From positions 1 through 47,458 of the forward strand of contig CAKRWZ010000005.1 of assembly GCA_934418295.1 (NCBI GenBank): 47,458 bases of DNA, given 5' to 3'. The notes under the pieces are model-generated. The model had not been told where the DNA came from, did no database searches, and saw only the letters and a list, made by a program, of their open reading frames with translations. Shown here one piece after another: positions 28,016 to 37,318 of this stretch. The position numbers and the translations under genes are program-made. Position 1 is the stretch's first letter. Each line of letters starts with the position of its first letter. The stretch comes from an uncultured Mediterraneibacter sp. (GTDB lineage Bacteria > Bacillota > Clostridia > Lachnospirales > Lachnospiraceae).

Positions 28016-31000
28016 TTACTGCAAAATGCTCTCTGCTGTCGCATCTGAGATCACGTCTGTGCCTCCCAGTACAGCCAGCTTACTGATGCCCACAGAGCTT
28101 CCATAGACCTTCGCATCTGCGTATGCAGTATCTTCTACCAGCAGAAGCGGTGATCCCATCGAGATCGCCAGCGGTCCTCCCGCCAGTCCATCCGGGAATT
28201 TCATGCCGTATGCCAGCACTGCCGAATCACATTTCTTCGGGAAGAAGGCTTTCGCCACTTCCACAGAAGTCTTGTAACGGTTATCTCCTGCGATACGCTC
28301 CGTCTTACCGTCCTTATCATAAGCCTTGAGCTCTCTTCCTACTTTATTGCTTACCACATCAGCTCCGCCTATGAGATAGACATCCTGTACGTCCGCCTTG
28401 TCCAGATAAGCTTTCTGCTCCGCCATCAGACCACGATTATCCACCAGCAGGATCGGTTTTCCGACCGCTGATGCAGAGAGGCTGTCTGCAAAGCCTTCTC
28501 CTGTACATGCCAGCAGATCCTCCCCGGAGGCCTTCGCTTCGTTCAGTATCTCAAGGTTCGTCTCATACCGCGTTGTACCGGCCAGTCTTTCGACATTGAT
28601 ACCCTTCAGACTCTTTTCAAAGCGTGCTGTCACGACATCGCTTCCACCCAGCAGATAAACAGTTCCCTTATTGGACAGGTTCTTTTCGATATAATCACCT
28701 ACCATATCTTCGCTTGCCACGCTGCGATCCACAAGGATCAGCGGTGCCTTCTTCACCTTCGCCAGGAAGCTTCCTGCCAGTGCATCCGGATAGTTGTTTC
28801 CATCTGCTACGATGATATAATCGAATTTATCGACCTTCAGGCTCTTCTTTAATGCATCCGCAGTCTTCAATGCAGTCTCATAACGGGACGTTCCTGCGTA
28901 ACGGCTGAAGTCTGCATCCGGCTTGTCTCCACCCTGCAGTTCCTCCAGCTTCTTCTCAGCTTCTTCTGCCCGCTTTTCTGCATCTTCCTTCGCTTTAGTC
29001 ATATCTGCAAGTTTCTGCTCTGCATCAGTTACCTCCTTCTTCGCATCTCTCAGCTCCTTTTCTGCCTTTGCCAGATCTGCATTAGCTGCATCAAGCTTTG
29101 CCTGTGCCTCTGCTTTATCTGCATTTGCAGACGCCAGTTCCTTTTCTGCCGCATCTTTTGCCTTTCTGGCATTCTCTGCTGCTGTCTCCGCCTCGCTCTG
29201 CTTCTTCTTCGCCTCTGTCACGTCTTTTTCTAAAGCAGCCTTTTCATTTTTCAAAGAACTGATCTGTGCATTGGCTTCATCCAGCGCTTTCTGCAATTCC
29301 TCTATCTGGGTCTTTGCAGATTTTTCGATGGTGAATTCCACATCTCTGCTTCCTCTGAAGTTTCCTTTGCCACTTACAGCCGCTTTCGCTGTACCTGCTT
29401 CTGTATTATTGGAATAGCTGACAGTGTAGTCTTTATCTTTTTCAAGAGTTTTCCCTCCGAAAGTCAGTGTTACTTCCGGTTCAACAGCCTTGCCTGTATA
29501 TTCCTGTGCATCGATGGTTTTCACATCAGCATCCGAGATACTTGCCGGTGTGATCGTGAAGTCCTTTTCTACCGTTCCTTCATATCCACCAGTTCCCTTG
29601 ATGACAGCTTTACCCGTTCCGGCATTCACGTTGTTTTCATAACTTACCGTGTAGTCTTCATTCTCTTTCAGACCTTCGATATTGACTGCCGGCTCGATCG
29701 CCTTGCCCTCATAGGTATAGCTTGTTCTTGCCAGCTTGACATCCAGCGTATTCAGATCGATGCTTGCCTGAGACGTTACTCTGGCAGAAAGTCCAGGAAG
29801 CTCTGTCTCATAGAAATCCTTATCCAGTGTATTCTCCGGCATATAGTATACCGAGATCGGATAGATCCCTTCTTCCGCATCATCTTCTACATGCAGTGTC
29901 AGTTTAAACAGATTGCCCGCAGCGGTATTTTCCACAGTCGACACTCCGGTGATCCGAATTCCAGATTCATTGCCTGAAACGAACGTGGTTCCGTTTTCGA
30001 ACGCCGGGCCTTTTGTACATACTGGATCATCATATACATCACGATCTGCATAGAAGATTTCCGAATTATAATCTACCAGGAAATCACATCCGGTCAATCC
30101 CGGATTTTCACTTAAGTTTGCCTCTACCGTAACATCATTTCCAGGCTTTGCTTTAATATCATAGCTTCCAACTTCTTTCCATCCATCATCCTTATCTACT
30201 TCATCAATATTTTCAGATTTCGGATCATAGTAAACGATCAACGGAGCACTTTCATTCTTCCCCTCCACAGAAGCAACCGCAATCACCTGTGTATCTTCTG
30301 CAAAGGATACCGGCTCACTGTACGATTTCAGACTGCCCTGATAATCGCCCTCATCCGTTGTTTTATATTCCGTAATAGAATCAGCTTCCGGTACCGTACC
30401 ATCTGTTGTGTAATAAATTTTTGCACCAGCATCTTCAGTGCTCAGTTCCAGTTTAACTTCATCCGTCGATTCGTCTACATAAGTTCTGGCCTCCGGTTTC
30501 TGTGCAACCTCTTCAAAAGTCATGATCGGATAAACATCTACATCACGTTCTACACTCCACCAGTCATCACTCGTGCTCCATCCTGCAAAGGTCCCGCTTC
30601 CCTCCGGCGCTTCATATGCTGGAGGCTCCGCAGCCTCTCCATATTTCACCTTCTGCGTGTCGATCACCTTGCCGTCCGCTCCATGGAACGTTACTGTATA
30701 TTCGATCGGCTTGAACTGTGCCGTGATCACCATGTTTCCTGTCACTTTGACCTCAGTATCCTTCTCCGGATCCAGTACAGTCCCATCTTCCAGCTTCCAT
30801 CCCGTAAAGGTATATCCCTCCGTGTCTTTGATCGCCCCCGGAAGTTCGATCGTCGTTCCTGTCTTCGCATTTCTCACATCAATATTCTGATTGATCCAGT
30901 CTACAAATACTACAGAATTCATAACTGGCAGATACTGTGCCATCACTACCCCGTCTTCCCGGATGTCCGTCGTTCTTCCTGTCCAGCCTCCGAAGTAATA

Positions 31001-34000
31001 TCCTTTCACATCAGCTATCGTGATATCGCTCATGTCCAGGTCTTCATGATCCTTGACCGTCTTTACCATGCTGACATCCTTGCCAGCCTCATCTTTATAC
31101 TGTACTGTGATCTTATGCTCAGCCTTTGGAGCCTCTATCGTATCCACTTTGATCAGACCTGTCGTTCCCTGTACTGCAAGTGCAACGATATAGTTCCCAG
31201 ACTCCACCGTCGGTTTTTCTCTTGGGATCAGACTGAACTCATATGAGTTTCCTTCTCCGATCGTTGTCTGCCCTAAATACTGGATCTGATACTTGTTCGG
31301 ATCGCTATTGTTTGCCTGATATACCAATATGCTCGCTTTTTTGCCGCCCAAATCTTCTGCCGAATTGATTTTGCTTCCCGGCTTGGTCTGATACATTCCC
31401 TCTGTATCCAGCGTTACTGTACCTGTCGTATCCTTGATCTCATCACTATACCGGTACACTGTCCGCTTTTTGATCTCTCGTCCACTCTTGGCTGCAGGCT
31501 CGGTATCACTCCAACCGCTCCATGCTCCAGTCTTGCTGAATTTATTTCTCGTTTTAACGGTTTTTGTTCTATATACCGGAGTCTTAAAAGATTCCGCTTT
31601 CCAAAGATAGGTATGTGGTTTTTTATCATATGCCGCAGCTTTCGTCGATTTTGTTTCAAAGGAATCTACTGCACTTCCATTCCAGTGGATCAGGCGCACA
31701 TTTCCAGACTGATTCACTGTTAATTTTGTATTGAAATAATATGACTTATCGCTGCTGTCATAATAAGTAGCAGTTACACTTGGATTCGTATAAACGACCA
31801 GCTTGTTTTTCGTCTTTCCTCCACAGTATTTACAGCTTCCTGATGTTGTCTTCCACGCTACTTTTTTACAGTTGCAATAGCATGAATACCACTTTCCTGC
31901 TGTATAAGTCTCTTTGCTGACAACAGTTTTGGCAGTATCTGCCACTGTTGTTCCCGTCGACGGCGCCGAAGCTCTCCAAGGTCCATACGTCGTGCTGAGA
32001 GTTTCCGTTCCGATCTTCGTGTACCCATCCAAAGAATCCTTTCCACTGTATGTAGTAACTGTATCTCGATACTGATACTGTGTCTTTTCTTCGATCATAC
32101 GAGTATCTTTCGCTTCTGGTTTCGTTTCACTCCATTCTGACGGGGTCCCCCATCTCTTGCTTACTGTTACAGCAGATTCGACCGTCGCGGAATAGGCGCT
32201 GCCAGTTGTCATATCTTCATTACACTGCAATGCCATGACTTCGATCGTACTGATCGCTTCGCTTCCGGTTTTAAGTTTCAGTGTCACCGTTTTCTCTGAC
32301 TCACTATTCGGATCGGCCGCATCCAGATATACGATCTTCCGATCTGCATAAACAGTCTTCTGTACCCCGGTCTGCGTATCCGTAGACTTCAATGCAGCGA
32401 CCAGATACATACTCAAATCTGTATCCTCTTTTGTTGTCAGTTTGACTTCTGCATTGACATATTTTCCGTTTGACGTCTGTTCAGCCGACTGGATTTCTGC
32501 AATTACCGGAAGTTCTTCATTTTCCCATTTTGCTACTGCATAAACTTCCATATCGGAATCTACTTTTGTATAGTCGCCGTTGCTGCTTCCATCCGAAGTG
32601 TGCGTTACCGACCATCCGGTGAAAACGTGACCCTTCTTAAGACTTGCATTGACAGCCTCCATCAGTGGCTCTGTATCGATACTTTCCTCATACTTCACCT
32701 TCTGAGTCCCGATCAGCTTGCCTTGTGTATCGTAGATCTTGACTTCATAAGTCTTTTTTTCATACGATGCAATATAGATTTTATCTTCCTTTACGACATT
32801 TTTGCTGTACGCATTCTTTGAGATCTCTCCTGTCGCAGCATTCTCCCATCCTTCAAAGTCATATCCCTTCTTTGATGGTGCTGTGATCTCTGAAAGTGTA
32901 CTTCCATAATCCGCTTTTACCTGTGCCAGAATCTCAGCATTTTCCTCCGGTCCGTTTTTGAATATCACTGTCAGCGGTGCAACTGCTTCCACAGCTAATT
33001 TTTCACTCGGTTCACTGTCTCCCAGCTCATTGGATGCCGTTACCTGGATGTAATATTCACCGGCATCCTTGATGGTGAAACTTTCGGTGCATTCTTTCGT
33101 TTCCTTTTCTTCTACTAAGGAATTATCCGAGCTGCGGTACAGTCTTGCTGTGTAGCTGCTGGCACGCTTGTCTTTCTTCCATACTGCTGTTGCCGTCTTT
33201 CCTGCTGCGATCTTTCCATCAGCATTGGAAAGAGTCACCGCCGGGGCTGACGGTTCTGCGAATTCTGCGGTGAACGACTGCACATCGCTTCTGATATATC
33301 CGCTTTGATATGCATATGCACTCACTACATCACCATCATTGATCGTGAACACTTTACCGTTATATGCTTTGTATGCTCCATTATTCACCTTGTACATGAT
33401 AGAAGAGCCGCTCTTTGTTGTTTTGATCGTTACCTGTCCGCTCTTTCCCGACTGTTCTACATTGATTAATGGCATCCCTATCTGCGTTAAAGAAACTTTT
33501 TTAGTTGCATTATAACTACGTTTTTTATTTTTTGTCCATACAAAAGCCTTATATTTATAAGTTCCTTCTTTCGTTAAATTAAGCGTAACGCTGGATTTTG
33601 TCGAACTACTATCAGAGCCTCCATTAACAGAATAATATATCGTCCCGTTCGACTCATTATTTTTGATCGTTACAGTCTTGCCTGTATTCGTATTTTTTTC
33701 GCTGATAGTTGGTTGTTTTACACCTTTATCATATACAACAAACTGTCCCGTAGCTGTCGCTGTTTTGCCGGAAATATCGGTTGCTGTAAACTTATAGTTA
33801 CTTGTACCTGCTCCATATTTGGAGAAATTGATACCTGCATTTTCTTTAATATTGAGACCTTTACTTAAATATAAATCTTTAAAAGTCTTTGAGTATTTAT
33901 GATTTCCAATCTGCACCGTAATCGTTCGAATCGGATAATTAGAGCTTACTGTCGTAGACATTCCAGGATTACTTCCCTTCGCTACTGTATACACGTCTTT

Positions 34001-35008
34001 TTCATCCGAAAATTTTATCGTTGAATCGCTTCCCGGAGTATATTTCTGTATTGCACTAGACGGAACATATCCAATATATTTCGAAGATCCGCCATATTTG
34101 ATCTTATACCATCTCCCACTATCCAATGTTCCGATTACACTAATGTGTTTTCCGGCAGACAATTTTGAACTGCTTTTATTCTGAGCACTCGCAGCGGGAT
34201 ATTTCTTTAAATATGTTTCCGTTTTTATTTTATAAAAACGTTTATCTCCATATGATGTTGCTGCTGACGTTGATGGTTTATCATAGTCGATATACTCCAT
34301 TCCACATTTCGAACATTCGCCTGTTTTCGTATTAGTTGATTTATGTGAACACACATCTCCATACTTAGGAGTCACGTATGCGACTTTATATCCATTTGAG
34401 TAATCGCCCCTATTGGGATAATAATCGACTATACTAACTCCTGTATTTCCTTCTATCGTACTAACATGTGAACTACTTTTGGCATTTGTGACAATGCCTA
34501 TATGCGTTGGCCATTCTGCATTTTCTCCCGACCAATCTCCGTCATGAAAAAAAACTAAATCCCCCTTTTTCGGTTTATAATCTTTTCTATATTCGGTTCT
34601 AGATGATTCATAAAGATTTTTTGTTTTTTTCCAATAATCGTAATCTACGAATGTAATTTTCCCACCTTTTTTATTAACCGTACCCCTAGATATATCACCT
34701 GTACCTTTTCCCTTTGCAATATTATCACATCCTGTATACTGTGCACAATTCGATACAAACCATGCACACCACGCTCCCTTATGATTTGGTTTGTATAGGG
34801 AATTTTTCCCATGATTTGCCTTCATTGCACTCTTCGTTTGCGAGAGGCTCTTTCCCTTGTATTTAAAGGCCTCTTGTATCAATGCTCCTGCAGTGCCTTT
34901 CTGTGCAGTAGCAGCACTAACATCCTGGCTGATGACCGGTAAAACAACTGCGGTCATTCCAAATACAATGCAAATAGTAAGCATAACTACCAACAATCGT
35001 TTCTTCAT
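28016..35008 (-). CDS. Giant CHAP-amidase CWB2 surface protein with SH3b, Ig-like and coiled-coil regions
   Basis: A 2330-residue secreted protein. After the signal peptide (1-33) comes a CHAP domain (about 40-215) with likely catalytic C81 in AWCAWFVS, H169 in THIGIV and E186/N188 in IEGNTG; such domains cut peptidoglycan peptides. Next are a small Cys cluster (CSHK...CSKCG), an SH3b-like domain (about 255-325), Ig/FN3-like units, InlB B-repeats, two WSxW-type repeats flanking a Cys-rich insert (about 950-1170), a chitobiase-C-like unit, a cohesin-like unit and two Ig-like units. An Ala/Glu/Lys-rich coiled coil runs from about 1897 to 2028, and three CWB2 repeats from about 2034. ATG follows AAGGAGTGGAGT. 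It is probably a wall hydrolase held on a long stalk. The first 1.5 kb of coding is more AT-rich than the rest. Confidence 0.88.
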   Translation of the reverse strand: MKKRLLVVMLTICIVFGMTAVVLPVISQDVSAATAQKGTAGALIQEAFKYKGKSLSQTKSAMKANHGKNSLYKPNHKGAWCAWFVSNCAQYTGCDNIAKGKGTGDISRGTVNKKGGKITFVDYDYWKKTKNLYESSRTEYRKDYKPKKGDLVFFHDGDWSGENAEWPTHIGIVTNAKSSSHVSTIEGNTGVSIVDYYPNRGDYSNGYKVAYVTPKYGDVCSHKSTNTKTGECSKCGMEYIDYDKPSTSAATSYGDKRFYKIKTETYLKKYPAASAQNKSSSKLSAGKHISVIGTLDSGRWYKIKYGGSSKYIGYVPSSAIQKYTPGSDSTIKFSDEKDVYTVAKGSNPGMSTTVSSNYPIRTITVQIGNHKYSKTFKDLYLSKGLNIKENAGINFSKYGAGTSNYKFTATDISGKTATATGQFVVYDKGVKQPTISEKNTNTGKTVTIKNNESNGTIYYSVNGGSDSSSTKSSVTLNLTKEGTYKYKAFVWTKNKKRSYNATKKVSLTQIGMPLINVEQSGKSGQVTIKTTKSGSSIMYKVNNGAYKAYNGKVFTINDGDVVSAYAYQSGYIRSDVQSFTAEFAEPSAPAVTLSNADGKIAAGKTATAVWKKDKRASSYTARLYRSSDNSLVEEKETKECTESFTIKDAGEYYIQVTASNELGDSEPSEKLAVEAVAPLTVIFKNGPEENAEILAQVKADYGSTLSEITAPSKKGYDFEGWENAATGEISKNAYSKNVVKEDKIYIASYEKKTYEVKIYDTQGKLIGTQKVKYEESIDTEPLMEAVNASLKKGHVFTGWSVTHTSDGSSNGDYTKVDSDMEVYAVAKWENEELPVIAEIQSAEQTSNGKYVNAEVKLTTKEDTDLSMYLVAALKSTDTQTGVQKTVYADRKIVYLDAADPNSESEKTVTLKLKTGSEAISTIEVMALQCNEDMTTGSAYSATVESAVTVSKRWGTPSEWSETKPEAKDTRMIEEKTQYQYRDTVTTYSGKDSLDGYTKIGTETLSTTYGPWRASAPSTGTTVADTAKTVVSKETYTAGKWYSCYCNCKKVAWKTTSGSCKYCGGKTKNKLVVYTNPSVTATYYDSSDKSYYFNTKLTVNQSGNVRLIHWNGSAVDSFETKSTKAAAYDKKPHTYLWKAESFKTPVYRTKTVKTRNKFSKTGAWSGWSDTEPAAKSGREIKKRTVYRYSDEIKDTTGTVTLDTEGMYQTKPGSKINSAEDLGGKKASILVYQANNSDPNKYQIQYLGQTTIGEGNSYEFSLIPREKPTVESGNYIVALAVQGTTGLIKVDTIEAPKAEHKITVQYKDEAGKDVSMVKTVKDHEDLDMSDITIADVKGYYFGGWTGRTTDIREDGVVMAQYLPVMNSVVFVDWINQNIDVRNAKTGTTIELPGAIKDTEGYTFTGWKLEDGTVLDPEKDTEVKVTGNMVITAQFKPIEYTVTFHGADGKVIDTQKVKYGEAAEPPAYEAPEGSGTFAGWSTSDDWWSVERDVDVYPIMTFEEVAQKPEARTYVDESTDEVKLELSTEDAGAKIYYTTDGTVPEADSITEYKTTDEGDYQGSLKSYSEPVSFAEDTQVIAVASVEGKNESAPLIVYYDPKSENIDEVDKDDGWKEVGSYDIKAKPGNDVTVEANLSENPGLTGCDFLVDYNSEIFYADRDVYDDPVCTKGPAFENGTTFVSGNESGIRITGVSTVENTAAGNLFKLTLHVEDDAEEGIYPISVYYMPENTLDKDFYETELPGLSARVTSQASIDLNTLDVKLARTSYTYEGKAIEPAVNIEGLKENEDYTVSYENNVNAGTGKAVIKGTGGYEGTVEKDFTITPASISDADVKTIDAQEYTGKAVEPEVTLTFGGKTLEKDKDYTVSYSNNTEAGTAKAAVSGKGNFRGSRDVEFTIEKSAKTQIEELQKALDEANAQISSLKNEKAALEKDVTEAKKKQSEAETAAENARKAKDAAEKELASANADKAEAQAKLDAANADLAKAEKELRDAKKEVTDAEQKLADMTKAKEDAEKRAEEAEKKLEELQGGDKPDADFSRYAGTSRYETALKTADALKKSLKVDKFDYIIVADGNNYPDALAGSFLAKVKKAPLILVDRSVASEDMVGDYIEKNLSNKGTVYLLGGSDVVTARFEKSLKGINVERLAGTTRYETNLEILNEAKASGEDLLACTGEGFADSLSASAVGKPILLVDNRGLMAEQKAYLDKADVQDVYLIGGADVVSNKVGRELKAYDKDGKTERIAGDNRYKTSVEVAKAFFPKKCDSAVLAYGMKFPDGLAGGPLAISMGSPLLLVEDTAYADAKVYGSSVGISKLAVLGGTDVISDATAESILQ

Positions 35009-35079
35009 ACTCCACTCCTTCCTACTAAATCACTCATTCGATAATTGCACCATTCAATCTCCTCAATCCGAACACCTTA

Positions 35080-35085
35080 ATTATA
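35080..35085 (-). promoter_or_regulatory. Candidate -10 element upstream of the CHAP-CWB2 gene
   Basis: The minus strand reads TATAAT at 35080-35085, about 72 bases before the ATG. No good -35 is present at the right spacing (TGTAAG at 18 bases is weak). An alternative pair, TTGTTA-N16-TAAGAT, lies slightly upstream. The 172-base intergenic gap otherwise shows only the TGTTAC motif listed separately. Confidence 0.35.
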
Positions 35086-35103
35086 CACTCTACCACTTCT
35101 TAT

Positions 35104-35120
35104 CTTACACTTATACACAT
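35104..35120 (-). promoter_or_regulatory. WalR-like direct repeat (imperfect) upstream of the CHAP-CWB2 gene
   Basis: The minus strand reads TGTTAC, five bases, TGTATA. The WalR/YycF consensus in Bacillota is TGTWAH-N5-TGTWAH, so this matches with one mismatch in the second half. WalR controls wall hydrolases, and the downstream gene encodes a CHAP hydrolase. Such short motifs occur by chance, so this is only a candidate. Confidence 0.2.
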
Positions 35121-35181
35121 ATGTAACAATCAGCCCCACCCTGCGGTCAAATTAAAAAACTCTTTATCCATACAGGTCTCT

Positions 35182-37131
35182 CTACCTTCCTATCATCCGA
35201 TTCAGCATCGACGAGTCCACGAGTCTCGCACCTCCGAGAACATAGCCGCCACTGGTTCCCTGACTTGTAGCAAAATTTATTACCGGAGACATAGCACTGC
35301 TGGTATTACACCCCAGTAAAAGCGGATTGCCGGTTGCCATTGCCAGCGGTCCGCCAGCCAGTCCATCCGGGAAATTTTCTCCATAAGCCACTACGACATT
35401 ACTGCTTTTACCTGAGAAAAATTTCCTGGCGACTGCTACGGATGTCCCATACCGGGTACTGCCTTCGAGCCTGCTGACCGATGCACTGTAATTACAGTTT
35501 TTAATAGCATTCATCGTCGAATTTGAAATCACGTCGTCGCCTCCAACCAGATAAATATTTTTAATGCTCCCATTAGACAAATACTGTCGCTGCGCAGTTG
35601 TTAAACCGCGATCGACCAAAAGGATCGGCTTGCCCAGCGCCGAAGCCGCAAGGCTGTCTGCATATCCATTACCTGTACAAACCATCATATCTCGATCAGA
35701 GGAAGTTATTCCAGCCTCTCTTAAAATTTTATCATTCGTGTCATATCGATCGATTCCACCCAGGCGTTTTACCCTGCTACTGCCTTGGAATCCTGCAACT
35801 TTATTGTAAAAACGTTTTGAAACAACTCCTTCATCTCCCAGAATATAGACATTGCCGGATGAGCTGATATTAGCCTGAATATATGATGCGATCTGATCCT
35901 CCCTGGATCCGCCATTCGGTACCAGCAGTACCGGTGCTTTCTTTTTCTTGGCCAGATAGCTACCTGCCAGTGCATCCGGATAATTCTCGCCACAGGCCAC
36001 AACAACATTCTGGAACTTTCCTCCCGATCCAATTTTTCCTTTTAATACATCGGCAATCTGCAATGCTGTCTCATACCGATCAGCTCCTGCGATTCTTGTA
36101 AACGCCGAATCATCGGTAACGGAGAAATAATAGTCTCTCGTACTTTCATATTTCTGCGAATATCCATTCTCATAATGGTCGTATACATAGGATTCATCAC
36201 CCTGGATCCGAACGTAATATGTACCGGCCGCCAGCCTTTTCGTCTGGCTTACAACAGCCCACCTCACACCATTGCTGTCTATCGTAGGTGAATTACTATC
36301 CCACAAATAACCAAAATCCGATATAATAACGTTTCCATTAGCATCAAGAAGTTCTATGCTGTTATTTCTGGCTCGTTTATTTTCATCTCCGGCTCCTGAT
36401 TCTTCGATCCAGTCATAATGGGTTTTTAACGTAATCGTCGTATCTCTGGTGGACGGTATCGATACTTTATAATAGTCATAATCCTTATAATTGCTGTTTC
36501 CCTGATAGGTCTTATTCCTCGAAATCACATCAGCAGTGTTTCTAGTGTTGTTAAACTCACTCTCTACGCTTGACAAACCACTTTCATTTACATATTTGAT
36601 GTTAAAACTGATTGGTACGTTATGATTTTTCATTTTATAGCTTTCAGCTTCCAACGCATAAGTTCCTGCGGGCAAACGTGTTTTACCCAAGGTGATACGC
36701 ATATATTCTAATCCGTTATTATCCCCTATCATTTTTTCTTCAACACGTGCCGTGCCCGCCATATAGCGAGTATTATGATTCGATGCATTGACGATCCGGA
36801 ATTCAAAAGAAGGTTCCCACCCATAGGCGTATGCGTAGTCTTTCAGAATCCATATCGAAGGCTCTACAGATCCACCGGACCCAATAGTAAATGTGAAATA
36901 TGTTTTTGTATTCCCATACATAGTCTGTTTGTAATAGCTTTTATTTACGCTCACTTTTGTATTGCTCGCTTTTACAAGTGAATTATCAACCGTTTCCTGC
37001 TTCACTTGCTGATTGCTTGCCTGTTCCGTATCTGAAGTTTCCTGCCCATACACAGCAATCGGAGCCAAAATCATTGACAATATCAGCATGACTGAAAGAC
37101 AGTATCCCAGCTTTCTTTTTTGATGAATCAT
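35182..37131 (-). CDS. Secreted CWB2 protein with pre-peptidase C-terminal (PPC)-like region
   Basis: About 649 residues. The open frame extends to 37212, but ATG at 37129-37131 is the real start: GAGGAAGTT precedes it and the signal peptide follows at once (MIHQKRKLGYCLSVMLILSM). Residues about 60-340 contain two beta-sandwich units with patterns of PPC domains (LPAGTYALEAE; YDYYKVSIPSTRDTTITL; LAAGTYYVRIQGDESYVY). CWB2 repeats start near 346 (RIAGADRYE, RLGGIDRYD, RLEGSTRYG). This CWB2 set is clearly diverged from the near-identical sets in the other large genes. No protease domain is present, so the PPC-like units may have a binding role. Confidence 0.85.
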   Translation of the reverse strand: MIHQKRKLGYCLSVMLILSMILAPIAVYGQETSDTEQASNQQVKQETVDNSLVKASNTKVSVNKSYYKQTMYGNTKTYFTFTIGSGGSVEPSIWILKDYAYAYGWEPSFEFRIVNASNHNTRYMAGTARVEEKMIGDNNGLEYMRITLGKTRLPAGTYALEAESYKMKNHNVPISFNIKYVNESGLSSVESEFNNTRNTADVISRNKTYQGNSNYKDYDYYKVSIPSTRDTTITLKTHYDWIEESGAGDENKRARNNSIELLDANGNVIISDFGYLWDSNSPTIDSNGVRWAVVSQTKRLAAGTYYVRIQGDESYVYDHYENGYSQKYESTRDYYFSVTDDSAFTRIAGADRYETALQIADVLKGKIGSGGKFQNVVVACGENYPDALAGSYLAKKKKAPVLLVPNGGSREDQIASYIQANISSSGNVYILGDEGVVSKRFYNKVAGFQGSSRVKRLGGIDRYDTNDKILREAGITSSDRDMMVCTGNGYADSLAASALGKPILLVDRGLTTAQRQYLSNGSIKNIYLVGGDDVISNSTMNAIKNCNYSASVSRLEGSTRYGTSVAVARKFFSGKSSNVVVAYGENFPDGLAGGPLAMATGNPLLLGCNTSSAMSPVINFATSQGTSGGYVLGGARLVDSSMLNRMIGR

Positions 37132-37185
37132 AACTTCCTCCTCTTTTCCTGTATCATTTCCCGCAGTTTTTCTTATAATTGAATA

Positions 37186-37194
37186 ATTATAACA
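37186..37194 (-). promoter_or_regulatory. Extended -10 promoter of the PPC-like CWB2 gene
   Basis: The minus strand reads TGTTATAAT at 37186-37194, that is a perfect TATAAT with the TGn extension. The -35 region is poor, as is common for extended -10 promoters. The leader would be about 48 bases. Confidence 0.5.
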
Positions 37195-37204
37195 TATCCC
37201 TCTC

Positions 37205-37221
37205 TGTAACATTATTGTTAT
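37205..37221 (+). promoter_or_regulatory. WalR-like direct repeat TGTAAC-N5-TGTTAT
   Basis: The plus strand carries TGTAAC, ATTAT, TGTTAT, a full match to the TGTWAH-N5-TGTWAH consensus of WalR/YycF sites. It lies just upstream of the extended -10 of the PPC-like CWB2 gene and next to the palindrome GTAATATTAC. The orientation is opposite to the gene. The region is AT-rich, so chance is possible. Confidence 0.25.
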
Positions 37222-37245
37222 GTAATATTACGCCCTTTAAATGTA

Positions 37246-37287
37246 ACAAAAAATCAAAACAGAGCAGAAACCTGCTGTTCCTGCTCC
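37246..37287 (-). terminator. Probable terminator after the GLUG/Big_2 CWB2 gene
   Basis: In the minus-strand transcript GAGCAG (37281-37286) can pair with CTGCTC (37262-37267), or AACAG-CAG with CTG-CT-CTGTT, followed by TTTTGATTTTTT. It starts 32 bases after the stop at 37319. The stem is short or bulged, so confidence is moderate. Confidence 0.6.
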
Positions 37288-37318
37288 ATTTTATCAAATC
37301 ATATTGTACTATCCAGCT

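Noticed and set aside
28923..29417. 164-residue plus-strand open frame rich in Ser, Ala and Phe
   Set aside because: It is the antisense of the Ala/Glu/Lys coiled coil of the CHAP-CWB2 gene. The odd composition follows from the coding strand, and no ribosome site or known domain is present.
35150..35181. Terminator after the PPC-like CWB2 gene
   Set aside because: A T-run exists in the minus-strand transcript, but I found no convincing stem before it. Only a four-base AGGT/ACCT pairing was seen.
37132..37212. 27-residue N-terminal extension of the PPC-like CWB2 protein
   Set aside because: It would place a charged segment before the signal peptide and would run over the extended -10 promoter. 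The internal ATG has a strong ribosome site.
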